Shown here one piece after another: positions 1-7,549 of a stretch of DNA of 9,740 nucleotides. The stretch is from Globobulimina sp. (lineage: Eukaryota; Foraminifera; Rotaliida): the NCBI GenBank assembly GCA_003354225.1, contig PIVH01000037.1:1-9740 (forward strand), in the 5' to 3' direction. A program made the translations under genes and the position numbers. The notes beneath the pieces are model-generated. The model made no database searches and was not told the origin of the DNA. It saw only the letters and a list, made by a program, of their open reading frames with translations. Each line of letters opens with the position of its first letter. Within the stretch, counting starts at the first letter, position 1.

Positions 1-1602
1 TTTGCGCACAGTGTCATGGGTGGCATATCCGGTGTGGTGCAGAACCCATCGCGCGGCTACACAGAGACCGGTGCCTGGGGCTTCATTAAAGGGGTTGGCA
101 CGGGCTTAGTGGGAGCATTTACGAAGCCCATCTCTGGAGCTTTGGACTTAGTGGCAGCGGCCAGTCGCAGTATAGCGGGTGCCACGGGACACGAACACAA
201 GGAAATTAAACGAAGATGTGAATTGAACGAGAATCCCTTCATACAATCTAGTTACAGCAAAATCAAATATTACTGGATCGCATTGAGGAGGAATGAACAT
301 TATATTATACATATTCCGAATGTCAAAGTCAATAAAAAAATAATTAAGAAATCTGAAACAAAGTTTAAGAAAACGACCAGGACAAAATGCACATTTGTTT
401 TAACGGACTGTTCTATTTTTATTGTGGATGACCCGATCAATGATGACAAAATTGGGGAAGTATTTGATTGGACTCAAACGAATATCAAAGCACAGATTGA
501 AGACGTCGACAGTACGCAAGAGACAAAAGACAAAGACATAACCATAGAATCGAATAATTTGTCTGGGTCTTCGTACAGAGCCATTGTGACTGCGGAACAA
601 ATGAGGATATTGAATGACAATCAGTTTATTCATGGTAATGATAAGAATGAAAATGAAAATATATTGTTATCCTCGTATCATACGGGCGAATTATTATCGT
701 TTGAACGTCAGGAAACTAATAGCAATGAGGATGATATGTCGTTGCTGTCGAACAGCAATGTTGTTATGAGCCATCCGCATACATTGGGACCGGTTTCTTT
801 GTTTTTCTTAATTAAGGATAAAAGAAATAGGAATAGATTTAAATTAACTTTTAATTCATTGCGGGGTCAGTCATTACAAATGATTGATTTTTGGAAAAAA
901 GAGTGCATAAAACGAAGGAAAGCACATGTTTTGTTGTTAAAACAGCAAAAAGAACTTCAGCATCAATTGCAACAACATTTGAAATTGAAAAAAGAGAAAA
1001 AAGATAAAAAGAAACTAAAGTTATTGCAAAATAAACAATTATTAAGGCAACACTCACAATCTGTATCTAACTCAGAATCAGTGGTTGAACACCAATATCA
1101 TAGGAATATGATGCAAAATAATAATCGAGTACATGCATGGATGTTAAACAGATCTCAGTCGGAGAAAAGATTTAAAATTCAAGATTATGATGATGGCGAT
1201 GATGATGGTATTATTAAGTACAATAATAATGAGGACAATATCAATGATGATGTTGGTATTAACGAAGATAATGACAACAATGATGTTGATCCAGATCCAG
1301 ATATTGATGATGAATATGTTGGCAATGAAGAGGAGGATGATGAGGATGCAAATGATCATGAAAATAATAATGATTTAGATGCGATGCAAACTGATAGCTC
1401 TGAAATAATCAATCATAAGTCTGGTTATATGCAATTAAATGATCAAGATGAAGATGATGCATTTGATCATGAAAATAATAATGATATTACAGATTCTATC
1501 GCAAAGAATAACGCATTTGATCTAAAAAAATCAAAATTGCAACAACGAAAACCAAACAGTCTCAGAAATTTAACTGTCACTATTAATAATTATGATAAAT
1601 GA
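1..1602 (+). CDS. VPS13-family lipid-transfer protein, C-terminal part (5' truncated by window edge)
   Basis: The frame is open from base 1, so the ATG at 16 is internal and not the start; 533 codons are visible, ending in TGA. Numbering from the first visible codon, residues 1-65 are a Gly-rich amphipathic block with the patterns GFIKGVGTGLVGAFTKPISG and LVAAASRSIAG. This is the hallmark of the VPS13 C-terminal domain (related to the ATG2 C-terminus), which targets mitochondria or lipid droplets. Residues about 88-145 and 260-320 read as the two halves of the terminal PH-like domain (YYWIALRR, FVLTDCSIFIVDD, then strands and a closing helix), split by an insert of about 110 polar residues. 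A Lys/Gln-rich helix (about 305-345) and an Asp/Asn/Glu tail (about 395-495) follow; VPS13 proteins normally end close after the PH domain. By family, VPS13 is a bridge-like protein moving phospholipids between organelles. The rest of this very large gene would lie to the left. The VPS13 paralogue cannot be told from this part. Confidence 0.85.
   Translation, partial: FAHSVMGGISGVVQNPSRGYTETGAWGFIKGVGTGLVGAFTKPISGALDLVAAASRSIAGATGHEHKEIKRRCELNENPFIQSSYSKIKYYWIALRRNEHYIIHIPNVKVNKKIIKKSETKFKKTTRTKCTFVLTDCSIFIVDDPINDDKIGEVFDWTQTNIKAQIEDVDSTQETKDKDITIESNNLSGSSYRAIVTAEQMRILNDNQFIHGNDKNENENILLSSYHTGELLSFERQETNSNEDDMSLLSNSNVVMSHPHTLGPVSLFFLIKDKRNRNRFKLTFNSLRGQSLQMIDFWKKECIKRRKAHVLLLKQQKELQHQLQQHLKLKKEKKDKKKLKLLQNKQLLRQHSQSVSNSESVVEHQYHRNMMQNNNRVHAWMLNRSQSEKRFKIQDYDDGDDDGIIKYNNNEDNINDDVGINEDNDNNDVDPDPDIDDEYVGNEEEDDEDANDHENNNDLDAMQTDSSEIINHKSGYMQLNDQDEDDAFDHENNNDITDSIAKNNAFDLKKSKLQQRKPNSLRNLTVTINNYDK
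1353..1485 (+). repeat. 22-base exact direct repeat within the VPS13 acidic tail
   Basis: The 22 bases at 1353-1374 recur exactly at 1464-1485, 111 bases later. The spacing is a multiple of three, so both copies encode the same peptide, DHENNND, in frame. The surrounding 1180-1500 is GAT/AAT-rich low-complexity coding sequence. This looks like an internal duplication by slippage or unequal exchange, not a mobile element. Confidence 0.8.
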
Positions 1603-1739
1603 TGATTTTGTTTATTTATTTTTGATACTTTTAGTGATTGCTTTGTGTTTTATTTGTAGTTATCTTCTTTGTTAGTTTTTTTTTGCAATTGTTTCCATAA
1701 ATCATTTCATTTACTTTGACACATTTTCATTTGTCGACA

Positions 1740-3128
1740 ATGGCAACTGCAAATTGTGTGAGTTTCACCACATCGGACAACAGAATTATTATTCTTAATG
1801 ACCGTGACATATTTGGTAGAGATTCTACTGCAATGTCGAAGAGAATATCAAGGCAAGTATTTTCTATTAAATCAATCAAAACATCGCAAATTATTAATAA
1901 TAACAATAAAAATGGAAAAGTAGCAATTTGTGAATTACAATTATTAAAGAAATCTAATTATATTCGAATTAACAATATTGAATATCGTGATGACCAACAT
2001 CCAATCCCTATTCATGACGGTGATATTCTCAATCTCGTCCAAGCAAAATATGAAAAGCAACAATTCTGGTTAAAAGCATCAAAAATCGAAAATAGGAAAA
2101 GAAAAAGATCAGAACCTATTTTACTCACAGATTCAACTCAAAGTCCATCGAAAAAGCGAAAAATTAGTGACGATTTTGATGATGAGGATACATTTTCTTT
2201 TACCAAAAAACCAAAACAATCATTAAAAGATTTAGAAAATACCTGGAACAAACTTCAAAATCACACAAATAATAACTATATTGATGAAGATGAGGATGAA
2301 AATTATGATATTGCATTATTGGAAAATACATTGCCTCCAACACAAGATATTGCATTATTGGATAACAGTGATGATATCGAACACGCACCAATTGCAACAC
2401 CATCAGTGGTATCCGATACTGCACAATTAATGGCCATCAACTTACAACAGCAACACATAGTATATTCGGATGGTGTTTGGTGCATTTTAGTTCCAACCAA
2501 TGATAAAAATTCAAGTGTATTAATCAGCTGTGATAAATTTACAATTGGTAGAGAGGGAAGTAATGATTTGATATTTGGAAATAATATCAAGATTTCCGGA
2601 ACACACTGTTGTATCATTGACAATAAAATCAGAAAAAAAATATTATTACAAGATTCTTCCACAAATGGAACATATATTAATAAGTCAAAAATATTAAAAT
2701 ATCGTGAAAGAGAATTAAAGAATGGGGATTTTATATCATTTGCAGAGGTTGAAGAGCTCGAGTTTTATTATTTTCATATTTCTGCCTATTTTGAGTGTTG
2801 TAATTGTGGAAATAATGAGAATGAGAGTGAGAGTGAGGAATTTAATGTGAGATTAAAGAAAATTAACTCAAAATATTATTTGACAATGAATGGAAAAGAA
2901 ATGGTTTATGATGAAAGTTTTTATGAAAAGAAATGTTTATCAAAATGTATTACCGACATCGTAGATATTCCAATAAATATTAGTAATGTAATCGTAGACT
3001 GCTGCGGTGGAATAATGGATATTATCGCATATAATATTGGTTCAAAGAGACCTAAAAAAGTTATAAATAGACCTCCATTACGTAGATCATTTGCAATGTG
3101 TGGATCGCCGACAACTGAACAGATATGA
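1740..3128 (+). CDS. Protein with two FHA domains (putative nuclear phospho-peptide binding protein)
   Basis: A complete 462-residue protein starting at the first in-frame ATG (1740, context acaATGg with A at -3) and ending in TGA. Residues about 5-115 form an FHA-like domain of the PNKP/aprataxin/APLF kind: GRDS at 26-29, SKRISRQ at 33-39, HDGD at 92-95. Residues about 245-348 form a canonical FHA domain: GRE at 270-272, SGTHC at 286-290, STNGT at 307-311, NGD at 328-330. FHA domains bind phosphothreonine peptides, mostly in DNA-damage and nuclear signalling. Between them is a likely nuclear localisation signal (RKRKR at 119-123, KKRK at 138-141) with Ser-Pro nearby, then a stretch rich in Asp, Glu and Asn. 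No kinase, phosphatase, BRCT or hydrolase motif is visible; the C-terminal 110 residues (CCNCG at 353-357, end RPPLRRSF) are unrecognised. An adaptor or DNA-repair scaffold role is inferred. Confidence 0.82.
   Translation: MATANCVSFTTSDNRIIILNDRDIFGRDSTAMSKRISRQVFSIKSIKTSQIINNNNKNGKVAICELQLLKKSNYIRINNIEYRDDQHPIPIHDGDILNLVQAKYEKQQFWLKASKIENRKRKRSEPILLTDSTQSPSKKRKISDDFDDEDTFSFTKKPKQSLKDLENTWNKLQNHTNNNYIDEDEDENYDIALLENTLPPTQDIALLDNSDDIEHAPIATPSVVSDTAQLMAINLQQQHIVYSDGVWCILVPTNDKNSSVLISCDKFTIGREGSNDLIFGNNIKISGTHCCIIDNKIRKKILLQDSSTNGTYINKSKILKYRERELKNGDFISFAEVEELEFYYFHISAYFECCNCGNNENESESEEFNVRLKKINSKYYLTMNGKEMVYDESFYEKKCLSKCITDIVDIPINISNVIVDCCGGIMDIIAYNIGSKRPKKVINRPPLRRSFAMCGSPTTEQI
2307..2362 (+). 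repeat. 17-base direct repeat in the FHA protein linker
   Basis: The 17 bases at 2307-2323 recur at 2346-2362, 39 bases apart, encoding DIALLEN and DIALLDN 13 residues apart. The hydrophobic IALL motif inside an acidic linker, present twice, could be a pair of short docking motifs; that is speculation. Confidence 0.7.
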
Positions 3129-3245
3129 ATTTATGATAAAGAGTAAAGTCCGCTATTAAAATGCCAGTTTTCATATTGTAACTTTTGTGCCTAGCTCAGA
3201 TATTTAACGTTCTGTTTTCACAGACCGAAAACTGTTAGCCTCAGA

Positions 3246-4076
3246 ATGTCAACTTTCACAGAAAAATATTCCCCCATTCTTGAAAATATTCAACGAGGAA
3301 GCAAATCAATGGATGGTATCATAGAAATGCTACGTTTAAGAGTCAACGCAGAGACACAATTTACCAATTCCTTGCAGAAAATAATCGAATCCTCAAGCAA
3401 TTTAATAGCGAATGGATGTGATACCAAAACTTCTCTACGAACCCAAGGCTTTGATGCATTATTTTGTGATATGAAAAACGAATATCATCAACGCATGGAA
3501 TTTCTCAATTCATTGAAAGATGCTGTGCTCGATCCATGTCTTCGAATGAAACATATATATGAACAAAAACATAAGTCATTGGTTCATGAAACTAAACAAA
3601 AATCAAAATTACTCGAAAAACACCAAACTGAATATTTGAAATTAAAAACAAAATACGACAAAGTAATGGCCAAATGCGACGACCTCAGAGCTAAAAAAAA
3701 ACAGCCAAATATTGAACGGCGATATTCCCAAAAACAGATAGTTTGGAAACAACAAAAACGTTCCTTTGATGATTAGATATCATATTCTTTGGTCAATATT
3801 CAGTTGATTGAATTTCAGCGAATGAATACATTGAAAGATGCATTGACGAATTGGACTGCATTTATAACCAATTTCTGTGCCAACAGAAATTATGATATCA
3901 AGAATTTAGCGCAATCAATGTCACAAATTAGCATTGAAAACGATTTACATATTTTTGCTGAACAAAAACCCAGAAAAATAGCGAGAAAAAATACAAAAAA
4001 AACACGTACGAAATCATATGCTTCCTCAATATATATGGAGTTCAGAAAGCAATCAGCTACTTTTTCAAATCCATGA
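3246..4076 (+). CDS. F-BAR (FCH) domain protein interrupted by one in-frame TAG
   Basis: The ATG at 3246 opens 176 residues that stop at TAG 3774-3776; the same frame then stays open to TGA at 4074-4076. The total is 276 residues if TAG is counted as one. The first part has the F-BAR pattern: FTEKYSPILENIQRG and ETQFTNSLQKI at the N-terminus, then long charged helices with KYDKVMAKCDDL. The second part carries the end of the domain: VNIQLIEFQRMNTLKDALTN, then ENDLHIFAEQKPRK. From memory of FCHO-type F-BAR domains, the segment from residue 160 to 200 aligns without a gap across the TAG, so the stop replaces a helix residue. F-BAR domains dimerise and bend membranes in endocytosis and actin coupling. 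No SH3, mu-homology or RhoGAP domain follows; a basic tail (KNTKKTRTK) ends the protein. It may be a young pseudogene, a readthrough gene or a gene read with UAG as sense. Confidence 0.75.
3774..3776 (+). other. In-frame TAG inside the F-BAR coding region
   Basis: The codons around it read GAT GAT TAG ATA TCA, and the reading frame on both sides is the same. A single C-to-T change from CAG, or A-to-T from AAG, would explain it; family members have Lys or Gln-like polar residues here. No frameshift accompanies it. Confidence 0.85.
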
Positions 4077-4204
4077 TTAACAGTTTAGTACATGTACAGT
4101 ACACGACGTATTTTTTCAAATTAACCAATTTGTAATAACAGAAACATGAAAAGCAGCTTTTAATTAGCTTCTAATTATTAACAATGTTGTTGTATTTATT
4201 TTTT

Positions 4205-4276
4205 TTAATTTTATTATTTCAAATTTCACTCAATTCTCTCCTTTCAATTAATTTTATTATTTCAAATTTCAATCAA
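4205..4276. repeat. AT-rich direct repeat, two copies
   Basis: The 24 bases at 4205-4228 recur exactly at 4248-4271, 43 bases later, and the match extends five more bases to 4276 after one mismatch. The unit is built from TTATTATTTCAAATTTCA. It is probably a local tandem duplication in spacer DNA. Confidence 0.75.
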
Positions 4277-4468
4277 TGAAAATAATTATAAACGGAAGAA
4301 ACATTTAGAACTTTATAAAAAATGAATATTTTTGTGATTGATAATTTTTGTTTATGTTGTTATGAGTGAATTAATTTCTGTTCATTTTGTTATGTTTTGT
4401 AGTTTAATATGTTTCGAACCCGTTGCTCATAATATTTTGTGTCAAGATGTCCATAATTAATAATATTT

Positions 4469-4490
4469 GTAAGAATGTAAGAATGTAAGA
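4469..4490. repeat. Short tandem repeat GTAAGAAT, 2.75 copies
   Basis: The unit GTAAGAAT occurs at 4469-4476 and 4477-4484 and partly at 4485-4490. It sits at the left border of the GC-richer island. A slippage-type microsatellite is the simplest reading. Confidence 0.75.
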
Positions 4491-4517
4491 TCAAAAACAA
4501 GGTACGTTATGACAATT

Positions 4518-4570
4518 TGAACCACAGCAACGTCGCCAAAACATGTACAACGTGAACCACAGCAACGTCG
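4518..4570. repeat. 18-base direct repeat in the GC-richer spacer island
   Basis: TGAACCACAGCAACGTCG is found at 4518-4535 and again, identical, at 4553-4570. The offset of 35 bases is not a multiple of three, so the two copies fall in different frames and the repeat is not a coding duplication. The unit is GC-rich relative to the flanking spacer, so chance is an unlikely cause. Confidence 0.8.
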
Positions 4571-4725
4571 GTGTAGCACATCGAAAATGTTCTTATGTTC
4601 AGACAGTGTACGAAAACGCAAGCTGGCTGCACACGGACAAACGCAACATTAGAATCTGACGCTGAAAATTAATTAGCAAGACTGTACATGCATGGATATA
4701 ACAACATCTTCAAAAAAATAACACT

Positions 4726-7401
4726 TTAAACATATACTCCCGTTTGATTCTTTTTATATATTTCCTGTTCATTATTGTTGTTATTGTCATCAAACATATC
4801 ATTATCCCCAATATCATCTGCCTCGTCTTCTTCTTGAATTGCAGTGTCCAGAAGATTGTTATTTCGAATTCGAGGACTAATTACAGGTGACGCAAATGGT
4901 GAAACCTTTGGCGATTTATTATAACTAAAATTAGCTGAAGATGAACCTGACGGTGACCCAATAACAGGCAATGCTTTATTATACGCCCGCGATGATCTAG
5001 TTATTGTATCCGTATTTGATTCAATTCTGTGATGACTCTGATTAATATTTACATTTACTTTACTTTGCCTAGATTGTGCAACAACACTTTGATGATGTTT
5101 GCCAAACGCTGCTTTCATACCAGAAACATTTCGAATATGACTCTTTTTATGTTTCTGTTTATGCAATGAAATGATATCGCGCGCACTCATACGGTTTCCC
5201 TTTGTTTGCACACATTTAAATATATGACAACATATCGCTGTGATTAACGACTTATTATAATCATAAACTAATTCACCTTCATCGCCATTGATTCTCCCAA
5301 TTAAACAATTAAAAACTCGTAGACTATCATTTGAAAATTCTTTGCGAAACAAATTACTTAAATCACCAGTCACAGAATGATGCATATGATTTTTAGATTG
5401 TTTCTGATTTAACAGTATCTTAATATTGGTTTGGTTGCCAAATGGAGCTTCGTCATATAACAAACGACAACAAATATTGAAGGTATTTGCTGCCGACATA
5501 TCAACAGAATCAATCATGATCAGCGTAGGAGAGGATACTTGAAAAGCTTTCGAAATCGCGGTCTGCATTCGCCAAATTGAATATTTCCAGTAACGTTTCA
5601 TTTGGATATTATCTGTGGATTTTAATGTTATTTCTAAGTTATACACAGCGATCGGCAATGCAGTTTTGCCTTTGTATGAAAAGAAGTATGTTCCACTGAA
5701 TAAAACAGATAATACCGATGATAGCACAGTGCCTAAAAAAACAAAGCCTCCAACGCTGTTCATTAATAATTGAGAGTCTAATGCTTTGATGGAATAATAA
5801 AATAATATTTGTAAGATTAAGAAGGGCAGGTTTTCAAAGCAGACATTTGTGATAAATCTCTCCGTTCTCACCCGCACTAACTCGAAATATGGCACTCCCA
5901 TAGAAAATATACAATGTGGTATTAATATGCTGTTTGACAGTTCAATGGCGGGGAAAACACCACCGGTTATCAAGGTTATTAATAAAAAATATGTATAATA
6001 ACATTTATTATTTAGCCATATATGTGGTAATTTGCAACAATGTGTATAATGATTTTCTGTGCTCCATAAATTTGTTATGTGTCTGAAATAAGAGATGTTT
6101 AATACATATGGCACGACCACAGCTAACAAGGCAAAGACTAATAAGATTGAGAATGGTGAGGGATAATATATTGATATAATATATAAGTAAATTGTGAATA
6201 AAATGTCACTCCAAAAGTCCCATAATTCTAAAACCATCCAAATTAATGCAAAATAATTGATTGGATCGCCAGATGGATAACATTTGTACGATAATACTGA
6301 TACAAATATAATGATTACTATGGTTGTTATTGATATCGTTATTAAAAAAGTGGCCGTTAATTTACTTAATGTTGCTGAGGCAGCGGCAATTATTTTATCA
6401 GAAGCACTCGCTTCTGTTATAATTCTATTATTATTATCATTTCGATCTGTTTCTGCATTAAAATAGGTATTAAAATCACATCGTTGCCAATATCGAATAT
6501 TTACATAATGTGTAGAACTATATTGTGATAAATACAATTTATAATCTATGCTTTCATTATATTTGGAGCTGTCAATTATAATATATTGGAAAGGATATAT
6601 AATATCTAAGTTATGATAGCTAGAGAGTTCTAGCTTAATATGTATGTATTTATTATTTGAAGGTACGGAGGCAAAGCAAAACAATTCATTAAATATTGGA
6701 TTTGTTCTAGCATCGTCTGAAGTTGTTGATATTTTTAAAAATAAAGATGGATCATTGTCATATTGAATATTGTTGATTTTATTAGCATTATCAGACCGGA
6801 TTAGATATCCTCGTACAAAATAATTTTGTGGCTGTGGAGCACCAAAAGGAAATATACCGTTTAATATCTCTACACATTGTGTGATTGATTGATATTTTGT
6901 AATGCTTAGACGACTGTAATCTGTGTAACTATATGTTGATGTATCCATTACTGATTTATCCAACGGTATTGATATTGTGGATGGATTTATGCTCCATTTA
7001 TTAAAATTAAATAAGTTTGATTGTCCAATTAAGAATGACGTATTGCCAAATGATGCAATGTTTATACATGAACCTGGTTTGCTTGTACCATCAAAGCAGT
7101 GTGTAGTGGATGGCCATTGTATCAGCGTGGATGTTTGAGCTTGGTCCACTTGATAATGGTAATAATGATAATTAGATCCACCGTAATCATTACAGAAATA
7201 TGGATAAATATTATTCGGAAAAATTGTATTGGATAATGCTATATAATTTACATTTGTTGCTGAATGAATGGTTGTGCACCAAATTGTTGTGTTGGAAATG
7301 CATTTAGAATTCGAGTTGGACAGTTGGGAATTCACTATGATTACAAGTCTAGATAACAACAATAACGAAAGTGACATGATTGAAGTGACAACAGTCGACA
7401 T
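4726..7401 (-). CDS. Multipass membrane protein with signal peptide and Cys-bearing ectodomain, family unknown
   Basis: A complete 891-residue protein, ATG at 7401 with A at -3, ending in TAA. The N-terminus has a signal peptide (hydrophobic core 10-24, likely cut near NSQ at 24-26). Residues about 26-345 form an ectodomain rich in Tyr, Asn and Ser, with eight Cys (34, 42, 70, 102, 112, 176, 242, 308) and sequons at N37, N120 and N282. Hydrophobic segments follow at about 349-371, 383-412, 415-437, 467-486, 488-505, 519-537 and 545-572, giving about seven membrane passes. The second has buried charges in ELWDFWSD (392-399); the sixth contains ENLPFLILQ (523-531). This is loosely reminiscent of XK-related scramblases, but I do not claim membership. 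The cytosolic region 575-891 has Ser-Pro sites (SPSGSSS near 816, SPKVSPFASPVISP at 830-843), which suit proline-directed kinases, and an acidic end. A surface receptor or transporter is possible; the function is unknown. Confidence 0.8.
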   Translation of the reverse strand: MSTVVTSIMSLSLLLLSRLVIIVNSQLSNSNSKCISNTTIWCTTIHSATNVNYIALSNTIFPNNIYPYFCNDYGGSNYHYYHYQVDQAQTSTLIQWPSTTHCFDGTSKPGSCINIASFGNTSFLIGQSNLFNFNKWSINPSTISIPLDKSVMDTSTYSYTDYSRLSITKYQSITQCVEILNGIFPFGAPQPQNYFVRGYLIRSDNANKINNIQYDNDPSLFLKISTTSDDARTNPIFNELFCFASVPSNNKYIHIKLELSSYHNLDIIYPFQYIIIDSSKYNESIDYKLYLSQYSSTHYVNIRYWQRCDFNTYFNAETDRNDNNNRIITEASASDKIIAAASATLSKLTATFLITISITTIVIIIFVSVLSYKCYPSGDPINYFALIWMVLELWDFWSDILFTIYLYIISIYYPSPFSILLVFALLAVVVPYVLNISYFRHITNLWSTENHYTHCCKLPHIWLNNKCYYTYFLLITLITGGVFPAIELSNSILIPHCIFSMGVPYFELVRVRTERFITNVCFENLPFLILQILFYYSIKALDSQLLMNSVGGFVFLGTVLSSVLSVLFSGTYFFSYKGKTALPIAVYNLEITLKSTDNIQMKRYWKYSIWRMQTAISKAFQVSSPTLIMIDSVDMSAANTFNICCRLLYDEAPFGNQTNIKILLNQKQSKNHMHHSVTGDLSNLFRKEFSNDSLRVFNCLIGRINGDEGELVYDYNKSLITAICCHIFKCVQTKGNRMSARDIISLHKQKHKKSHIRNVSGMKAAFGKHHQSVVAQSRQSKVNVNINQSHHRIESNTDTITRSSRAYNKALPVIGSPSGSSSANFSYNKSPKVSPFASPVISPRIRNNNLLDTAIQEEDEADDIGDNDMFDDNNNNNEQEIYKKNQTGVYV

Positions 7402-7549
7402 TATCGTTTCTACGCAGCCACAGGCTCCAACACTAACGACAAGGAAAGAAATAAAATTATTTTATCATTAATAGTAATAATTCTACTCTTGTATAAAATG
7501 GCAATATAAAAAAAACAATGAAATCAAAATAGATTAACAATAAGCTAAG
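7402..7549. other. Short intergenic spacer between two minus-strand genes
   Basis: These 148 bases must hold the 3' untranslated end of the DNAJC11-like gene and the promoter and leader of the membrane-protein gene. It is AT-rich, with a run of nine A (T on the coding strand) at 7508-7516. I see no clear TATA box, polyadenylation hexamer or RNA gene. Confidence 0.5.

Larger units (their letters stand above)
4077..4725. other. Convergent intergenic region between the F-BAR gene and the membrane-protein gene
   Basis: These 649 bases hold the 3' ends of two converging genes. The left part to about 4490 is very AT-rich (9 G or C in 60 bases at 4201-4260) and contains a 10-base palindrome, GTACATGTAC, at 4088-4097. 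From about 4499 to 4660 the composition rises to roughly 45 percent GC. The longest open stretch I followed is 38 codons from ATG 4543 to TGA 4657, with no recognisable protein. No canonical AATAAA signal was found close to either stop codon, and no tRNA or snRNA could be supported. Confidence 0.7.

Noticed and set aside
1144-1359. Minus-strand open frame of 71 codons, very rich in Ile
   Set aside because: It is the mirror of the GAT/AAT repeat-rich acidic tail of the VPS13 gene, which reads as Ile/Val on the opposite strand. No independent coding signal.
1716-1739. Upstream TTG start for the FHA protein
   Set aside because: An ATG in good context follows eight codons later, and non-ATG starts are unusual in nuclear genes.
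2303-2662. Minus-strand open frame of 119 codons opposite the FHA gene
   Set aside because: It overlaps the FHA linker and the well-supported second FHA domain, and its translation resembles no protein.
3190-3200. TAGCTCAGATA, similar to a tRNA A box
   Set aside because: No matching B box follows before the F-BAR start codon and no cloverleaf can be drawn.
3663-3803. An intron that would remove the F-BAR TAG (donor GTAATG at 3663 or GTTTGG at 3741, acceptor AG at 3803)
   Set aside because: Both would keep the frame (141 and 63 bases), but they would delete helix sequence that fits the F-BAR pattern without a gap across the TAG. Kept only as a weaker alternative to test by RNA.
4411-4421. 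GTTTCGAACCC, similar to a tRNA B box
   Set aside because: No A box, acceptor stem or anticodon arm could be found at the proper distance upstream.
4543-4659. Small 38-codon ORF in the GC-richer island
   Set aside because: No recognisable motif, and the direct repeat within the island falls in different frames, so coding is not supported.
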